32,398 nt of DNA from DASYAE01 sp036501535 (GCA_036501535.1 DASYAE010000106.1:1-32398); one strand, 5' to 3'; counted from the stretch's first letter, positions 22,889 to 30,880 are shown. The notes: a model not told the origin generated them from the sequence alone. Translations and numbers: made by a program.

Positions 22889-23527
22889 GTGTTCACCGGA
22901 ATCATCGAAGAGCTCGGCGAGGTCGTCGCCATCGAGACGCAGGACGACGCCATCCGCCTGACCGTACGCGGCCCACTCGTCACCTCCGACGCGGTGCACG
23001 GCGCGTCGATCGCCGTCAACGGGGTCTGTCTCACCGTCGAGGACGCCACCGGTTCCGACGCGCTGGCCCGCGGCGAGTTCACCGCGGACGTGATGCAGGA
23101 GTCGCTGGCCCGCTCCGACCTCGGCGACCTCAAACTCGGCGACCGGGTCAACCTGGAGCGGCCCATGCAGGCCGGCGGCCGGTTCGGCGGCCACATCGTG
23201 CAAGGGCACGTCGACGGCACCGGCACCGTCCTGGAGCGCACCCGCAGCGAGCACTGGGAACTGGTCCGCATGGCGCTGCCGGAGGACCTGTCCCGCTACG
23301 CGGTGGAGAAGGGCTCGATCACGGTCGACGGCGTCAGCCTGACCATCAGTGCCCTGACCGACGGAGACTTCACCGTCTCGCTCATCCCCTCGACGCTCGC
23401 TCAGACCACGCTCGGCTTCAAGCTGCCCGGAGCGCGGGTCAACCTCGAGGTTGACGTCATCGCGAAGTACACCGAGCGGCTGCTCGGCCGGTCCGTCCCG
23501 ACTGCAAGCGAAGGAGCCGTAGCGTGA
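22889..23527 (+). CDS. ribE: Riboflavin synthase, alpha chain
   Basis: 212 residues, GTG start (MFTGIIEELGEV), ribosome site GAGGAG at 22872-22877. The enzyme is a tandem of two beta-barrel halves; the repeat is seen in FTGIIEELGEV / LAINGVCLTVED-like segments near residues 1-50 (SIAVNGVCLTVED) and again at ~97-150 (GHIVQGHVDGTG, GSITVDGVSLTI). It dismutates two 6,7-dimethyl-8-ribityllumazine molecules to riboflavin plus pyrimidine. First gene of the riboflavin operon under the FMN riboswitch; ends as GTGA overlap with ribB. Confidence 0.95.
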   Translation: MFTGIIEELGEVVAIETQDDAIRLTVRGPLVTSDAVHGASIAVNGVCLTVEDATGSDALARGEFTADVMQESLARSDLGDLKLGDRVNLERPMQAGGRFGGHIVQGHVDGTGTVLERTRSEHWELVRMALPEDLSRYAVEKGSITVDGVSLTISALTDGDFTVSLIPSTLAQTTLGFKLPGARVNLEVDVIAKYTERLLGRSVPTASEGAVA

Positions 23528-24183
23528 GCGCCGTCACCCTGCATCGCCCGGACACCGACGGGCCGGGCACCGTCCTCGACCCGATTGAGGACGCGCTGTC
23601 CGCTATAGCCGCCGGCCGGCCCGTGGTGGTCGTCGACGACGAGGACCGGGAGAACGAGGGCGACATCATCTTCGCCGCCCAGTTCGCCACGCCCGAGCTG
23701 CTCGCCTTCACCATTCGCTACTCCAGCGGGGTGATCTGCGTGCCGATGGGCGACGAGCGCGCCGACGCCCTCGACCTGCCTCCGATGACGGCGGTCAACC
23801 AGGACCGCAAGGGCACCGCCTACACCGTGTCGGTCGACGCGCGCGACGGCATCCACACCGGCATCTCCGCCGCCGACCGGGCCCGCACCATAGCGCTGCT
23901 CGCCGCGCAGGATACCGGTCCCGGCGACCTGACCCGGCCCGGCCACGTGTTCCCGCTGCGGGCCAAGCCCGGCGGCGTGCTGCAGCGCCCCGGCCACACC
24001 GAGGCGGCCGTCGACCTGGCCCGGCTGGCCGGCCTGGCCCCGGTCGGCGCGCTGGTCGAGGTGGTCAACGACGACGGCACCATGGCTCGGCTGCCCGAGC
24101 TGCGCCGCTTCGCCGACCGGCACGGCCTGCTGCTGATCTCGATCGCCGACCTGATCGCCTATCGGACACGCCGGGCGGCGTGA
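23524..24183 (+). CDS. ribB: 3,4-dihydroxy-2-butanone 4-phosphate synthase, stand-alone
   Basis: 219 residues, GTG start at 23524 overlapping the ribE stop by 4 nt. Motifs: VVVVDDEDRENEGDIIFAA (acidic metal-binding loop), the YSSGVICVPM strand, DGIHTGISAADRARTI, and GHVFPLRAKPGGVLQRPGHTEAAVDL. It converts ribulose 5-phosphate to the four-carbon unit of the lumazine ring. In most actinomycetes this domain is fused to GTP cyclohydrolase II (RibA) in a ~420-residue RibBA; here the frame ends right after the domain (SIADLIAYRTRRAA), and no RibA sequence follows. The GCH2 function must be encoded elsewhere. Confidence 0.95.
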   Translation: MSAVTLHRPDTDGPGTVLDPIEDALSAIAAGRPVVVVDDEDRENEGDIIFAAQFATPELLAFTIRYSSGVICVPMGDERADALDLPPMTAVNQDRKGTAYTVSVDARDGIHTGISAADRARTIALLAAQDTGPGDLTRPGHVFPLRAKPGGVLQRPGHTEAAVDLARLAGLAPVGALVEVVNDDGTMARLPELRRFADRHGLLLISIADLIAYRTRRAA

Positions 24184-24256
24184 CCCGGTCGCGCGATACG
24201 GTCGGTGCCGACAGGCAACGAGCCGATAACAGCTGACACCCCGTCACCCCGACGTG

Positions 24257-24275
24257 CGGCAGGCGACGCCTGCCG
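24257..24275 (+). promoter_or_regulatory. 19-bp perfect palindrome in the ribB-ribH gap
   Basis: CGGCAGGCG-A-CGCCTGCCG is perfectly symmetric; as RNA it gives a 7-bp stem with a 5-nt loop. The rib genes before it overlap, but this gap is 134 nt, so the structure may be an intergenic processing, attenuation or operator site. No U-run follows. Confidence 0.45.
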
Positions 24276-24317
24276 GGCGGGTGCCGGGGAACCACGAGCA
24301 CGGAAGGCAGGCCCCGC

Positions 24318-24812
24318 GTGTCCGGCACCGGAGCACCCGAACTGGCCGTCGACCCGGCGGATCTGCGCCGCTGCGCGCAGCTGCGAGTCGGGATCGCCGC
24401 CGCGCAGTGGCATACCGAGGTGATGGACGCCCTGGTCGGCAACGCGGTCAAGGCGCTGGCCGACCTGGGCATCGACGAGCCGACCGTGGTGCGGGTGCCC
24501 GGCTGCTTCGAGCTGCCCGTCGCCGCGCACGCCCTGACCCGGCAGCGCTACGACGCGATCGTCGCGCTCGGCGTCGTGATCCGCGGCGGCACGCCGCACT
24601 TCGAATACGTCTGCCAGGCCGCGACCGACGGGCTGACCCGGGTCGCGGTCGAGTCCGGCATCCCGATCGGCTTCGGTGTGCTGACCTGCGACACCGAGCA
24701 GCAGGCGCTCGACCGGGCCGGGCTGCCCGGCTCGGCGGAGGACAAGGGCCGGGAGGCCGCCCTGTCCGCCGTGGCCACCTCGCTCACGCTGCGGAAGCTC
24801 GGCGAGCTGTGA
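24318..24812 (+). CDS. ribH: 6,7-dimethyl-8-ribityllumazine synthase
   Basis: 164 residues from GTG 24318 with GGAAGG at 24302-24307. Family signatures are RVPGCFELPVAAHAL (near 60-70), ALGVVIRGGTPHFEYVC with the catalytic His94, and PIGFGVLTCDTEQQALDRAG. It condenses the dihydroxybutanone phosphate made by RibB with the pyrimidine intermediate to give lumazine, the substrate of RibE; subunits form an icosahedral capsule or pentamers. Overlaps hisE by GTGA, linking riboflavin with histidine synthesis genes. Confidence 0.95.
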   Translation: MSGTGAPELAVDPADLRRCAQLRVGIAAAQWHTEVMDALVGNAVKALADLGIDEPTVVRVPGCFELPVAAHALTRQRYDAIVALGVVIRGGTPHFEYVCQAATDGLTRVAVESGIPIGFGVLTCDTEQQALDRAGLPGSAEDKGREAALSAVATSLTLRKLGEL

Positions 24813-25189
24813 CCGCCGCCAGGTCTGAGAAGGCACTGCCTGCAGAATCGCTGCCTGAGGAAGCGCTGCCCGACAGCGCCCTGCGATCCGGCGGGACCGC
24901 CGGCGGCTCCGGGCCCGAGCGGCCGCGCAAGAGCTTCGAGGAGCTGTTCGCCGAGCTGGCCGGGCGGGCCGCCGCGCCGGTCCCCGGATCGCGCACCTCC
25001 GAGCTGCTCGCCGCCGGCGTGCACGCGATCGGCAAGAAGGTCGTCGAGGAGGCGGCCGAGGTGTGGATGGCCGCCGAGCACGAGGGCGCCGACCGCACCG
25101 CGCTGGAGATCAGCCAGCTGCTCTACCATATCCAGGTGCTGATGCTCTCCGCCGGCCTGACGCTCGACGACGTCTACGCCCACCTGTGA
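24809..25189 (+). CDS. hisE: Phosphoribosyl-ATP pyrophosphatase HisE with N-terminal extension
   Basis: 126 residues; GTG 24809 overlaps the ribH stop by 4 nt. Residues ~41-126 are normal HisE (KSFEELFAELAGRAA, GVHAIGKKVVEEAAEVWMAAEHEG with its Glu-rich metal site, LLYHIQVLMLSAGLTLDDVY). It hydrolyses phosphoribosyl-ATP to phosphoribosyl-AMP. The first ~40 residues are extra to the usual ~87-90 residue protein and contain a short repeat of ALPxE/S units (KALPAESLPEEALPDSALR). No alternative ATG, GTG or TTG lies between the overlap and the conserved part, so the extension is probably translated. Confidence 0.93.
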   Translation: MTAARSEKALPAESLPEEALPDSALRSGGTAGGSGPERPRKSFEELFAELAGRAAAPVPGSRTSELLAAGVHAIGKKVVEEAAEVWMAAEHEGADRTALEISQLLYHIQVLMLSAGLTLDDVYAHL

Positions 25190-25271
25190 CTCCCGCCCCC
25201 CGGCCGGAGAACTGACGACTCGCCGGATCGGGCCCTGCCGCGCCCTCAGAAATACGAAAGGCCCTGGAACC

Positions 25272-26114
25272 ATGCTGCGTATCGCCGTGCCCAACAAGGG
25301 ATCGCTCGCCGAGGCGGCCGGCGAGATGCTGCACGAGGCCGGCTATAAGGCGCGCCGGGACCGCGAGCTGATGCTGGTCGACCCGGCGAACAGCGCCGAG
25401 CTGTTCTTCCTGCGCCCCCGCGACATCGCCGTCTACGTCGGCTCCGGCCGGCTCGACGTCGGGATCACCGGCCGGGACCTGCTCGCCGACTCCGGCGCCG
25501 ACGCCGAGGAGATCCTGCGGCTCGGCTTCGGCAACTCCACCTTCCGGTTCGCCGCGCCGGCCGGCGCCGTCTCCACCGTCACGGACCTGTCCGGGCGGCG
25601 TATCGCCACGTCCTTCCCCGGCGTGGTCGCCGCGCACCTGAAGCAGCAGGGCGTTGACGCGGAGATCGTGCGGCTCGACGGCGCCGTGGAGGTCTCCGTC
25701 CAGCTCGGCGTCGCCGACGCGATCGCGGACGTGGTCGAGACCGGCTCGACGCTGCGTCAGGCGGGGCTCGAAGTCGTCGGCGCGCCGATCCTCGAGTCCG
25801 AGGCGGTGGTCGTGCGGCGCACCGGCGCGCCGCCGGACCCGGCGGTCGACCAGTTCGTGCACCGCATGCAGGGCGTGCTCGTGGCCCGCAAGTACGTCCT
25901 GATGGACTATGACATCCGGGCCGAGCAGCTCAAGGCCGCCGTCGCGGTCACCCCCGGCCTCGAGTCGCCGACGGTCTCGCCGCTGCACACCGAGGGCTGG
26001 GTCGCGGTGCGCGCCATGGTGGCGCGGGACGGCGCGCAGCGGGTCATGGACGATCTCTGGCAGATCGGCGCCCGCGCTATTCTGGTCACCGACATCCGGG
26101 CGTGCCGGCTGTAG
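25272..26114 (+). CDS. hisG: ATP phosphoribosyltransferase, long form
   Basis: 280 residues from ATG 25272 with GAAAGG about ten nt upstream. It has the two periplasmic-binding-like domains (RIAVPNKGSLAEAAGEML, DVGITGRDLL, the PRPP-binding ATSFPGVVAAHL, DAIADVVETGSTLRQAGL) plus the C-terminal ACT-like regulatory domain from about residue 210 (MDYDIRAEQLKAAVAVTPGLESPTVSPL), which allows histidine feedback inhibition without HisZ. First step of histidine synthesis. It follows hisE by 82 nt. Confidence 0.95.
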   Translation: MLRIAVPNKGSLAEAAGEMLHEAGYKARRDRELMLVDPANSAELFFLRPRDIAVYVGSGRLDVGITGRDLLADSGADAEEILRLGFGNSTFRFAAPAGAVSTVTDLSGRRIATSFPGVVAAHLKQQGVDAEIVRLDGAVEVSVQLGVADAIADVVETGSTLRQAGLEVVGAPILESEAVVVRRTGAPPDPAVDQFVHRMQGVLVARKYVLMDYDIRAEQLKAAVAVTPGLESPTVSPLHTEGWVAVRAMVARDGAQRVMDDLWQIGARAILVTDIRACRL

Positions 26115-26202
26115 CTGACGTCGCGGCGGTGGTGCGCGCACGGCAGGCGGCAGCCGGGGCGCCCGCGGATCGGAGTCCAACACCTCGCGGCGAATCGACG
26201 AC

Positions 26203-26721
26203 ATGACGGGCATGATGGCATTCCACGACGAGGCCGGTAACGGCGCTGCCGCCCGGCCCGAGCGTGTCCTGCCGACCCTGCCGCGCACCTGGCGGCCCGA
26301 CCGCACCCGGACCATCGTGTTCGTGGTCGCAATAGTCATGGCCGTCTCCATGTGCGTCGTCGCGGTCCTGCTGCCCGGCGACGGCGGCGCGCCGTGGCCG
26401 CTGCCGGACCGCATCGCGTTCGGCGCGATCGGCGTGGTCGGCTCCGCGGTGCTGTGCGTCCTGGCCCGGCCCCGGGTGGTGGCCGAGCGGCGCGGCCTGA
26501 CGGTGGTCAACATGCTGCGCACCTACCGGCTCGAGTGGGCCCAGGTGGTGCGGGTCAACCTGCGCCCGGGCGACCCCTGGCCGCTGCTCGACCTGGACTC
26601 CGGCCAGACCCTCGCGGTCATGGGCATCCAGCCGTCCAACGGCACCGCCGCAGCGGTCGACGCCGTCGCCGACCTGCGCGCGCTGGTCGATCACTACTCG
26701 TACACCGGAACCGACGAGTGA
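26203..26721 (+). CDS. PH-domain (bPH_6-like) membrane protein downstream of hisG
   Basis: 172 residues. Two membrane helices at ~38-56 (IVFVVAIVMAVSMCVVAVL) and ~71-88 (AFGAIGVVGSAVLCVLA) are followed by a bacterial PH-like domain (VVAERRGLTVVNMLRTYRLEW, VRVNLRPGDPWPLLDLDSGQTLAVMGI). The position after hisG is a common actinobacterial arrangement from memory, but the function is unknown. ATG 26203 is chosen by convention; ATG 26212 and 26215 nearby are alternatives and none has a clear ribosome site. Confidence 0.82.
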   Translation: MTGMMAFHDEAGNGAAARPERVLPTLPRTWRPDRTRTIVFVVAIVMAVSMCVVAVLLPGDGGAPWPLPDRIAFGAIGVVGSAVLCVLARPRVVAERRGLTVVNMLRTYRLEWAQVVRVNLRPGDPWPLLDLDSGQTLAVMGIQPSNGTAAAVDAVADLRALVDHYSYTGTDE

Positions 26722-26778
26722 TCACCGCCCGCCGTCCCACCGCAGCCCGCCCGCAGCCGTAGCCAGGCCGCTGATCCG

Positions 26779-27804
26779 CTACGCCGAGGCGCGCCGCACC
26801 AGCGTCGTCGGCAGCACGACCGGCTCGGCCGGGCGGCCGTCGATCCGCGCCGCCAGCAGCCGGACCAGCTCCTGCGCGACCAGGTCCACCGGCTGGCGCA
26901 CCGAGGTCAGCGGCGGGTCGGCGGCGGCGCCGGCCAGGTCGTCGTAGCCGACCACCGCCACGTCGCCCGGCACCTCGCGGCCCGCCTGCCGCAGCGCGCG
27001 CAGCGCGCCGAGCGCCATCTGGTCCGAGGCCGCGAACAGCCCGTCCAGCCGCGGCTCGGCGGCCAGCAGCGCCCGCGCCGCGCGGAAGCCCGAGCTCTCG
27101 GTGTAGTCGCCGTGCTCGACCAGGCCGGCCAGCCCGGCCGCCCGCAGGCCTGCGGCGAAGCCGGTCAGCCGGTCCTGTGCGCCGGTCATGTCGGCCGGCC
27201 CGGCGATGGTCGCGATCCGGCGGCGGCCGAGCCCGACCAGGTGCTCGGCCGCGGACTGCGCGCCGGCGACGTTGTCGACGTCCACGAAGGGCAGCGCCAC
27301 GCCGTCCGCCGGCGGCCTTCCGTCGAGCACCGCCGGCACGCCCGCGTCCGCCATGATGCGCGGCAGCGGGTTGTCGCGGTGCACCGAGACCAGGATGGCG
27401 CCGTCTACGTGCCCTGAGGTGACGTAGCGGTGCATCCGCCCGCCCGCGCCGCGGCCCGGGCCGCGCCCCTGGATCACCAGCACCAGCTGGGTCTCGCTGC
27501 CCTCCAGCGCCCGGTTGACCTCGGTCAGCAGGGTCGTGAGATAGGCGTCGGCGAACAGGAAGTCGTCCGGTTCCGGCACCACCATCGCGATGGTGTCGGT
27601 GCGGCGGGTCACCAGGGAGCGCGCCGCCGGGTTGGGCACGTAGCCGAGCTCGCCGATCGCCGCCTGGACCGCCTCGCGGACCTGTGGCGACACCTTCGGC
27701 GACCCGTTGACCACCCGGGAGACGGTGGCGCGCGACACTCCGGCGCGCGCCGCCACGGTCTCCAGAGTCGGCGCGGCTATCGCCTCGTTCGTGCCCGCCG
27801 CCAT
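26779..27804 (-). CDS. LacI family transcriptional regulator
   Basis: 341 residues. ATG 27804 is preferred over the open upstream start at 27879 because AAGGGAG stands nine nt before it and it leaves the beta-glucosidase gene's end intact. The HTH is at residues ~13-35 (TLETVAARAGVSRATVSRVVNG), followed by the hinge (SPQVREAVQAAIGELGYVPNPAARSL). A periplasmic-binding-like sensor fills the rest (DVDNVAGAQSAAEHLVGLG, GDVAVVGYDDLAG). By analogy with CebR/BglR-type regulators it probably senses a beta-glucoside or its disaccharide and represses the adjacent gene. It stands 46 nt after that gene, so autoregulation from the same promoter is likely. Confidence 0.93.
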   Translation of the reverse strand: MAAGTNEAIAAPTLETVAARAGVSRATVSRVVNGSPKVSPQVREAVQAAIGELGYVPNPAARSLVTRRTDTIAMVVPEPDDFLFADAYLTTLLTEVNRALEGSETQLVLVIQGRGPGRGAGGRMHRYVTSGHVDGAILVSVHRDNPLPRIMADAGVPAVLDGRPPADGVALPFVDVDNVAGAQSAAEHLVGLGRRRIATIAGPADMTGAQDRLTGFAAGLRAAGLAGLVEHGDYTESSGFRAARALLAAEPRLDGLFAASDQMALGALRALRQAGREVPGDVAVVGYDDLAGAAADPPLTSVRQPVDLVAQELVRLLAARIDGRPAEPVVLPTTLVRRASA

Positions 27805-27850
27805 CGCCGCCGACTCCCTTCCGCCTTGCCGTGGTGCCTGGTCCGCCGCG

Positions 27851-29278
27851 TCAACCGCGCTGCGCGGCGACGAAGTCACGGTACCAGTATGCAGATGCCT
27901 TCCAGGTGCGACGCTGCGTTGCGTAGTCGACGTGGATCAAGCCGAAGCGGCGGCCGTAGCCGTGCGCCCATTCGAAGTTGTCCATCAGCGACCACAGGTA
28001 GTACCCGCGCAGGTCGACCCCGTCCGCCAGCGCGTCCGCGGCGGCGTCCAGGTGCGCGGAGAGGTACGCGATCCGCTCCGGGTCGTTGACCTTCCCGGAC
28101 GGGTCGGCGTAGTCGTCGAACGCGGCGCCGTTCTCGGTGATGATCATCGGGATGCCGGCGTAGTCGCGGTGGACCCGCAGCAGCAGCGTGCGCAGCGCCT
28201 GCGCGTCGATCAGCCAGCCCATCGCGGTGCGCGCGCCGTCCACCGGCGGGAAGGTGATGTCCTGGCAGCCGGGGAACGCGGTCGGCCGGGCCGCCTGGTC
28301 CCGGTCGGCGCCCGGCTGCGGCGCGGCGACGATGGTCGGCGAGTAGTAGTTGATGCCGAGCACGTCGATCGGCGCGTTGATCGCCTTCGTGTCGCCGTCG
28401 AGGACGAACGACCAGTCGGTCAGGTGCGCGGTGTCGGCCATCACGTCCTCGGGGTACCGGCCGCGCAGCAGCGGTTCGAGGAACACCCGGTTGGCGACGC
28501 CGTCGATGCGGCGCACCGACTCCAGGTCGCCGGGCGAGTCCGACGCGCCGCGCACGGCGGTCAGGTTGAGCGTGATCGAGAGCTGCGCCTTCGGGCCGAC
28601 CTCGGCGCGAACCGCGGCGCAGGCCAGGCCGTGGGCCAGGTTCAGGTGGTGCACCGCGGCCAGGGAGGCGGCTTCGTCGGTCTGGCCCGGCGCGTGCTCG
28701 CCGGTGGCGTAGCCGAGGTAGGCCGAGCACCACGGCTCGTTCAGCGTGGTCCACAGGGAGACCCGGTCGCCGAGCCGTTCGGCCAGCAGGCCCGCGAACT
28801 CGGCGAACCGGTACGCGGTGTCCCGGGCCGGCCAGCCGCCGGCGTCCTGGAGCTCCTGCGGCAGGTCCCAGTGGTAGAGCGTGAGCGTCGGGTCGATGCC
28901 GAGGCCGAGCAGGCCGTCGACCAGCCGCTCGTAGAAGTCGAGGCCGTGCGGGTTGGCCGGGCCGCGCCCGCCGGGCTGCACCCGCGGCCAGGAGGCGGAG
29001 AACCGGTACGAGTCCACGCCCAGGTCGGCCAGCCGGCGCAGATCCTCCTGCCAGAGGTGGTAATGGTCGTCGGCGATGTCGCCGGTGTCGCCGTTGCGGA
29101 CCCGCCCCGGGGTGTGCGAGAAGGTGTCCCAGATGCTCGGGGTGCGGCCGTCCTGGGCGGCCGCCCCCTCGATCTGGTAGGCGGCGGTGGCTGTGCCCCA
29201 GCGGAAGCCGGCCGGGAACCTGCGCGGTGGCGCGGCGGTCTCGATCCGGACGGCGGCGGCCTGGTCGGTCGCGGTCAT
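27851..29278 (-). CDS. Family GH1 beta-glucosidase
   Basis: 475 residues from ATG 29278, ribosome site AAGGGGAG nine nt upstream. GH1 signatures: FPAGFRWGTATAAYQIEGA, acid/base Glu181 in TLNEPW, nucleophile Glu382 in ITENG, and the substrate-site FRFS-like YRFSASWPRVQP. It releases glucose from beta-glucosides such as cellobiose by a retaining mechanism; no signal peptide is present, so the enzyme acts inside the cell on imported sugars. A LacI-type operator lies 266 bp upstream and the regulator is encoded directly downstream. Confidence 0.95.
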   Translation of the reverse strand: MTATDQAAAVRIETAAPPRRFPAGFRWGTATAAYQIEGAAAQDGRTPSIWDTFSHTPGRVRNGDTGDIADDHYHLWQEDLRRLADLGVDSYRFSASWPRVQPGGRGPANPHGLDFYERLVDGLLGLGIDPTLTLYHWDLPQELQDAGGWPARDTAYRFAEFAGLLAERLGDRVSLWTTLNEPWCSAYLGYATGEHAPGQTDEAASLAAVHHLNLAHGLACAAVRAEVGPKAQLSITLNLTAVRGASDSPGDLESVRRIDGVANRVFLEPLLRGRYPEDVMADTAHLTDWSFVLDGDTKAINAPIDVLGINYYSPTIVAAPQPGADRDQAARPTAFPGCQDITFPPVDGARTAMGWLIDAQALRTLLLRVHRDYAGIPMIITENGAAFDDYADPSGKVNDPERIAYLSAHLDAAADALADGVDLRGYYLWSLMDNFEWAHGYGRRFGLIHVDYATQRRTWKASAYWYRDFVAAQRG

Positions 29279-29655
29279 CGTTCTCCCCTTCTCGACCGCC
29301 GGCGGGCGGCGGCGTGCTGTAGATCAATATGCTGAGGACCTGGCGCCGGGTCGCGGCCGGTGACGGGCTTTCGGGCGGACGGTGGTGCGGGCGGTGGGAC
29401 CGGTGCCGGCCGGGGCGGGGCGGTCCGGTCTGGTTCGACCAGGCCGGCCGGGCCCGTTCCGGCTCGGTTCGCAGGTGGGTGCGGGGCTCTGGACGGCCCG
29501 TCGGGAAGACAGGGCTCGAAGGACGGGTGGGCCGGCCGTGCGAGTGAGAGCGCTCTCACGACTCTGGCCAAGATCGCAGGTCAGCCCCGGGGATGTCAAC
29601 CGGCGCGCCGCGCGACCCGGGTCACGGCCTCGCCGAAGCGGCCCCGCCGGATCCG
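29279..29655 (-). other. 377-nt region without a gene, beta-glucosidase control region
   Basis: The stretch has no believable gene: antisense frames give only Pro/Arg-rich shadows. It holds the LacI-type operator at 29544-29559 and, on the minus strand, TTGGCC at 29571-29566 as a possible -35. A short AT-rich patch (29326-29334) stands near the beta-glucosidase start. Which end contains the real promoter cannot be told from sequence. Confidence 0.45.
29544..29559. promoter_or_regulatory. LacI-family operator (GTGAGAGCGCTCTCAC)
   Basis: A perfect 16-bp palindrome with the central CG step and TGAGAGCGCTCTCA core, close to the CebR/CelR-type box (TGGGAGCGCTCCCA) of actinomycetes. It is the probable site of the LacI protein encoded at 26779-27804. 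Confidence 0.8.
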
Positions 29656-30153
29656 TCAGTTCCCGCCGGCGACGCCGCCGACAAGGCTTCCGACCAGGCC
29701 TCCCACCGCCCCGGCCACGCCGCCGACGGCGCCGGTCACTCCGCCGACCGCGCCCCCGACCAGACCCGGCGTCGTGGAAGCAGGCGTCGTAGACGGCACG
29801 CCGGTCGCCGGTGTGTTCGAAGTTGCCGGTGCGGCGCCCGTGGTCGTGGTGGCGGGCGCAGAACTCTGGCAGGGCTGTGCACTGCACGGAGTGGACCGGA
29901 CTGTGCCGGGTGACGTGGGATAACCGACCGGCGCGGGGGAGAGCGTGCGGGAGCGGCCGGGGGAGTCCGCGGACGACGCGCCGGGCTGCGCGGTCGGGCC
30001 GCTGTCCGGCACCACCCCGCCGGGGTTGCCGCGCAGCAGCAGGACGATCAGCAGCACGATCCCCACGCCGATCGCGCCCGAGACGATCACCTCGACGGTC
30101 TTGCGCACGGGACCGGCCGGCCGCGGTCCGCGGTCACGCCGATTGAGCGCCAT
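29656..30153 (-). CDS. Single-helix membrane protein with Ser/Thr/Pro linker and Gly/Val-repeat tail
   Basis: 165 residues, ATG 30153 with GGAGGGG nine nt upstream. I do not recognise a family. A basic N-terminus (residues 1-18) leads into one membrane helix at ~20-40 (VEVIVSGAIGVGIVLLIVLLL), so the remainder is probably outside the cell. Residues ~45-130 are rich in Ser, Thr, Pro and Ala with two Cys (TPCSAQPCQS). Residues ~130-165 are a repeat of GGVxGAVGG type with GxxxG spacing (GLVGGAVGGVTGAVGGVAGA), like a glycine zipper that could insert in or bind membranes. Promoter and a GTGATATCAC palindrome lie just upstream. Confidence 0.75.
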   Translation of the reverse strand: MALNRRDRGPRPAGPVRKTVEVIVSGAIGVGIVLLIVLLLRGNPGGVVPDSGPTAQPGASSADSPGRSRTLSPAPVGYPTSPGTVRSTPCSAQPCQSSAPATTTTGAAPATSNTPATGVPSTTPASTTPGLVGGAVGGVTGAVGGVAGAVGGLVGSLVGGVAGGN

Positions 30154-30207
30154 GGCCGATGGCCCCTCCGTCGTCCGATCCCGGGTGCGCGCCGAGTTCT
30201 GCGCTTC

Positions 30208-30227
30208 ACCCTAAAGAGTGATATCAC
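30208..30227 (-). promoter_or_regulatory. Promoter with overlapping palindrome for the one-helix protein
   Basis: On the minus strand TAGGGT (30213-30208) can serve as -10. A perfect 10-bp palindrome GTGATATCAC lies at 30218-30227 inside the -35/-10 spacer, a position where a bound repressor would block polymerase. No -35 consensus is evident. Confidence 0.45.
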
Positions 30228-30312
30228 GGGATCGCACGTCGGCGAATTCGCCGGGCCGCGGTGCCATGTCGGGGCCGTGAGGGGCGCGGCCCTCAGGACA
30301 GGGGCGAATGCC

Positions 30313-30801
30313 CTACAGAAATCGGTGCATTACGTGCAATCCGACGTAGCCGTGCGTGGGATGGTCGAACGCCTCCGGCACCGTCCCGATGATCTCGAAT
30401 CCGAGCGAGCGCCACAGGCCCACCGCCCGGACGTTGGTCTCGACCACGGCGTTGAACTGCATGGAGCGGAAGCCCTGAGCGCGCGCCCACTCCAGCGCGT
30501 ACCGGCCCAGCGCCCGCCCGACGCCCCGCCCGGAATGCTTTGGGTCGACCATGAAGCTCGCGGTGGAGACGTGCGCCCCTCGTCCGGGCCGGTTCGCCTC
30601 CATATGCGCGCTTCCGAGCACTGTTCCGTCCTCGTCGACGGCCACCGCGGTGTGCCCGGGCGGCGCGACGATCCAGAGCTCGCGCGCCTGATCCGGCGTC
30701 AGATCAGGGTCATAAGCGATCGTCTCGCCGGCCTCGATGATCTCGCGATAGAACGGCCAGATCGCCGGCCAGGCCCGGGCGTCCGCCTCGATGATCTCCA
30801 C
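30313..30801 (-). CDS. GNAT family N-acetyltransferase
   Basis: 162 residues. Typical order of a GNAT domain: N-terminal strand-helix MEIIEADARAWPAIWPFYREII, central VLGSAHMEANRPG and the acetyl-CoA site FMVDPKHSGRGVGRALGRYAL (R/QxxGxG/A in SGRGVG), then NVRAVGLWRSLGFEIIGTVPEAF at the C-terminus. It resembles the phosphinothricin/L-amino-acid N-acetyltransferase branch, though the substrate cannot be read. It is separated from its neighbours, which are on the same strand but over 100 nt away. Confidence 0.92.
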   Translation of the reverse strand: MEIIEADARAWPAIWPFYREIIEAGETIAYDPDLTPDQARELWIVAPPGHTAVAVDEDGTVLGSAHMEANRPGRGAHVSTASFMVDPKHSGRGVGRALGRYALEWARAQGFRSMQFNAVVETNVRAVGLWRSLGFEIIGTVPEAFDHPTHGYVGLHVMHRFL

Positions 30802-30880
30802 GACCTCAGCATGCCGGACGCACCGGCGCGGGCGAAAGGCGCGGGCGCGGTTCCGAGCCGTTGTTCCGTTCTCGACGACA

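Noticed and set aside
29275..29571. Minus-strand 98-residue frame before the beta-glucosidase
   Set aside because: Pro/Arg-rich, overlaps the operator, no ribosome site or family.
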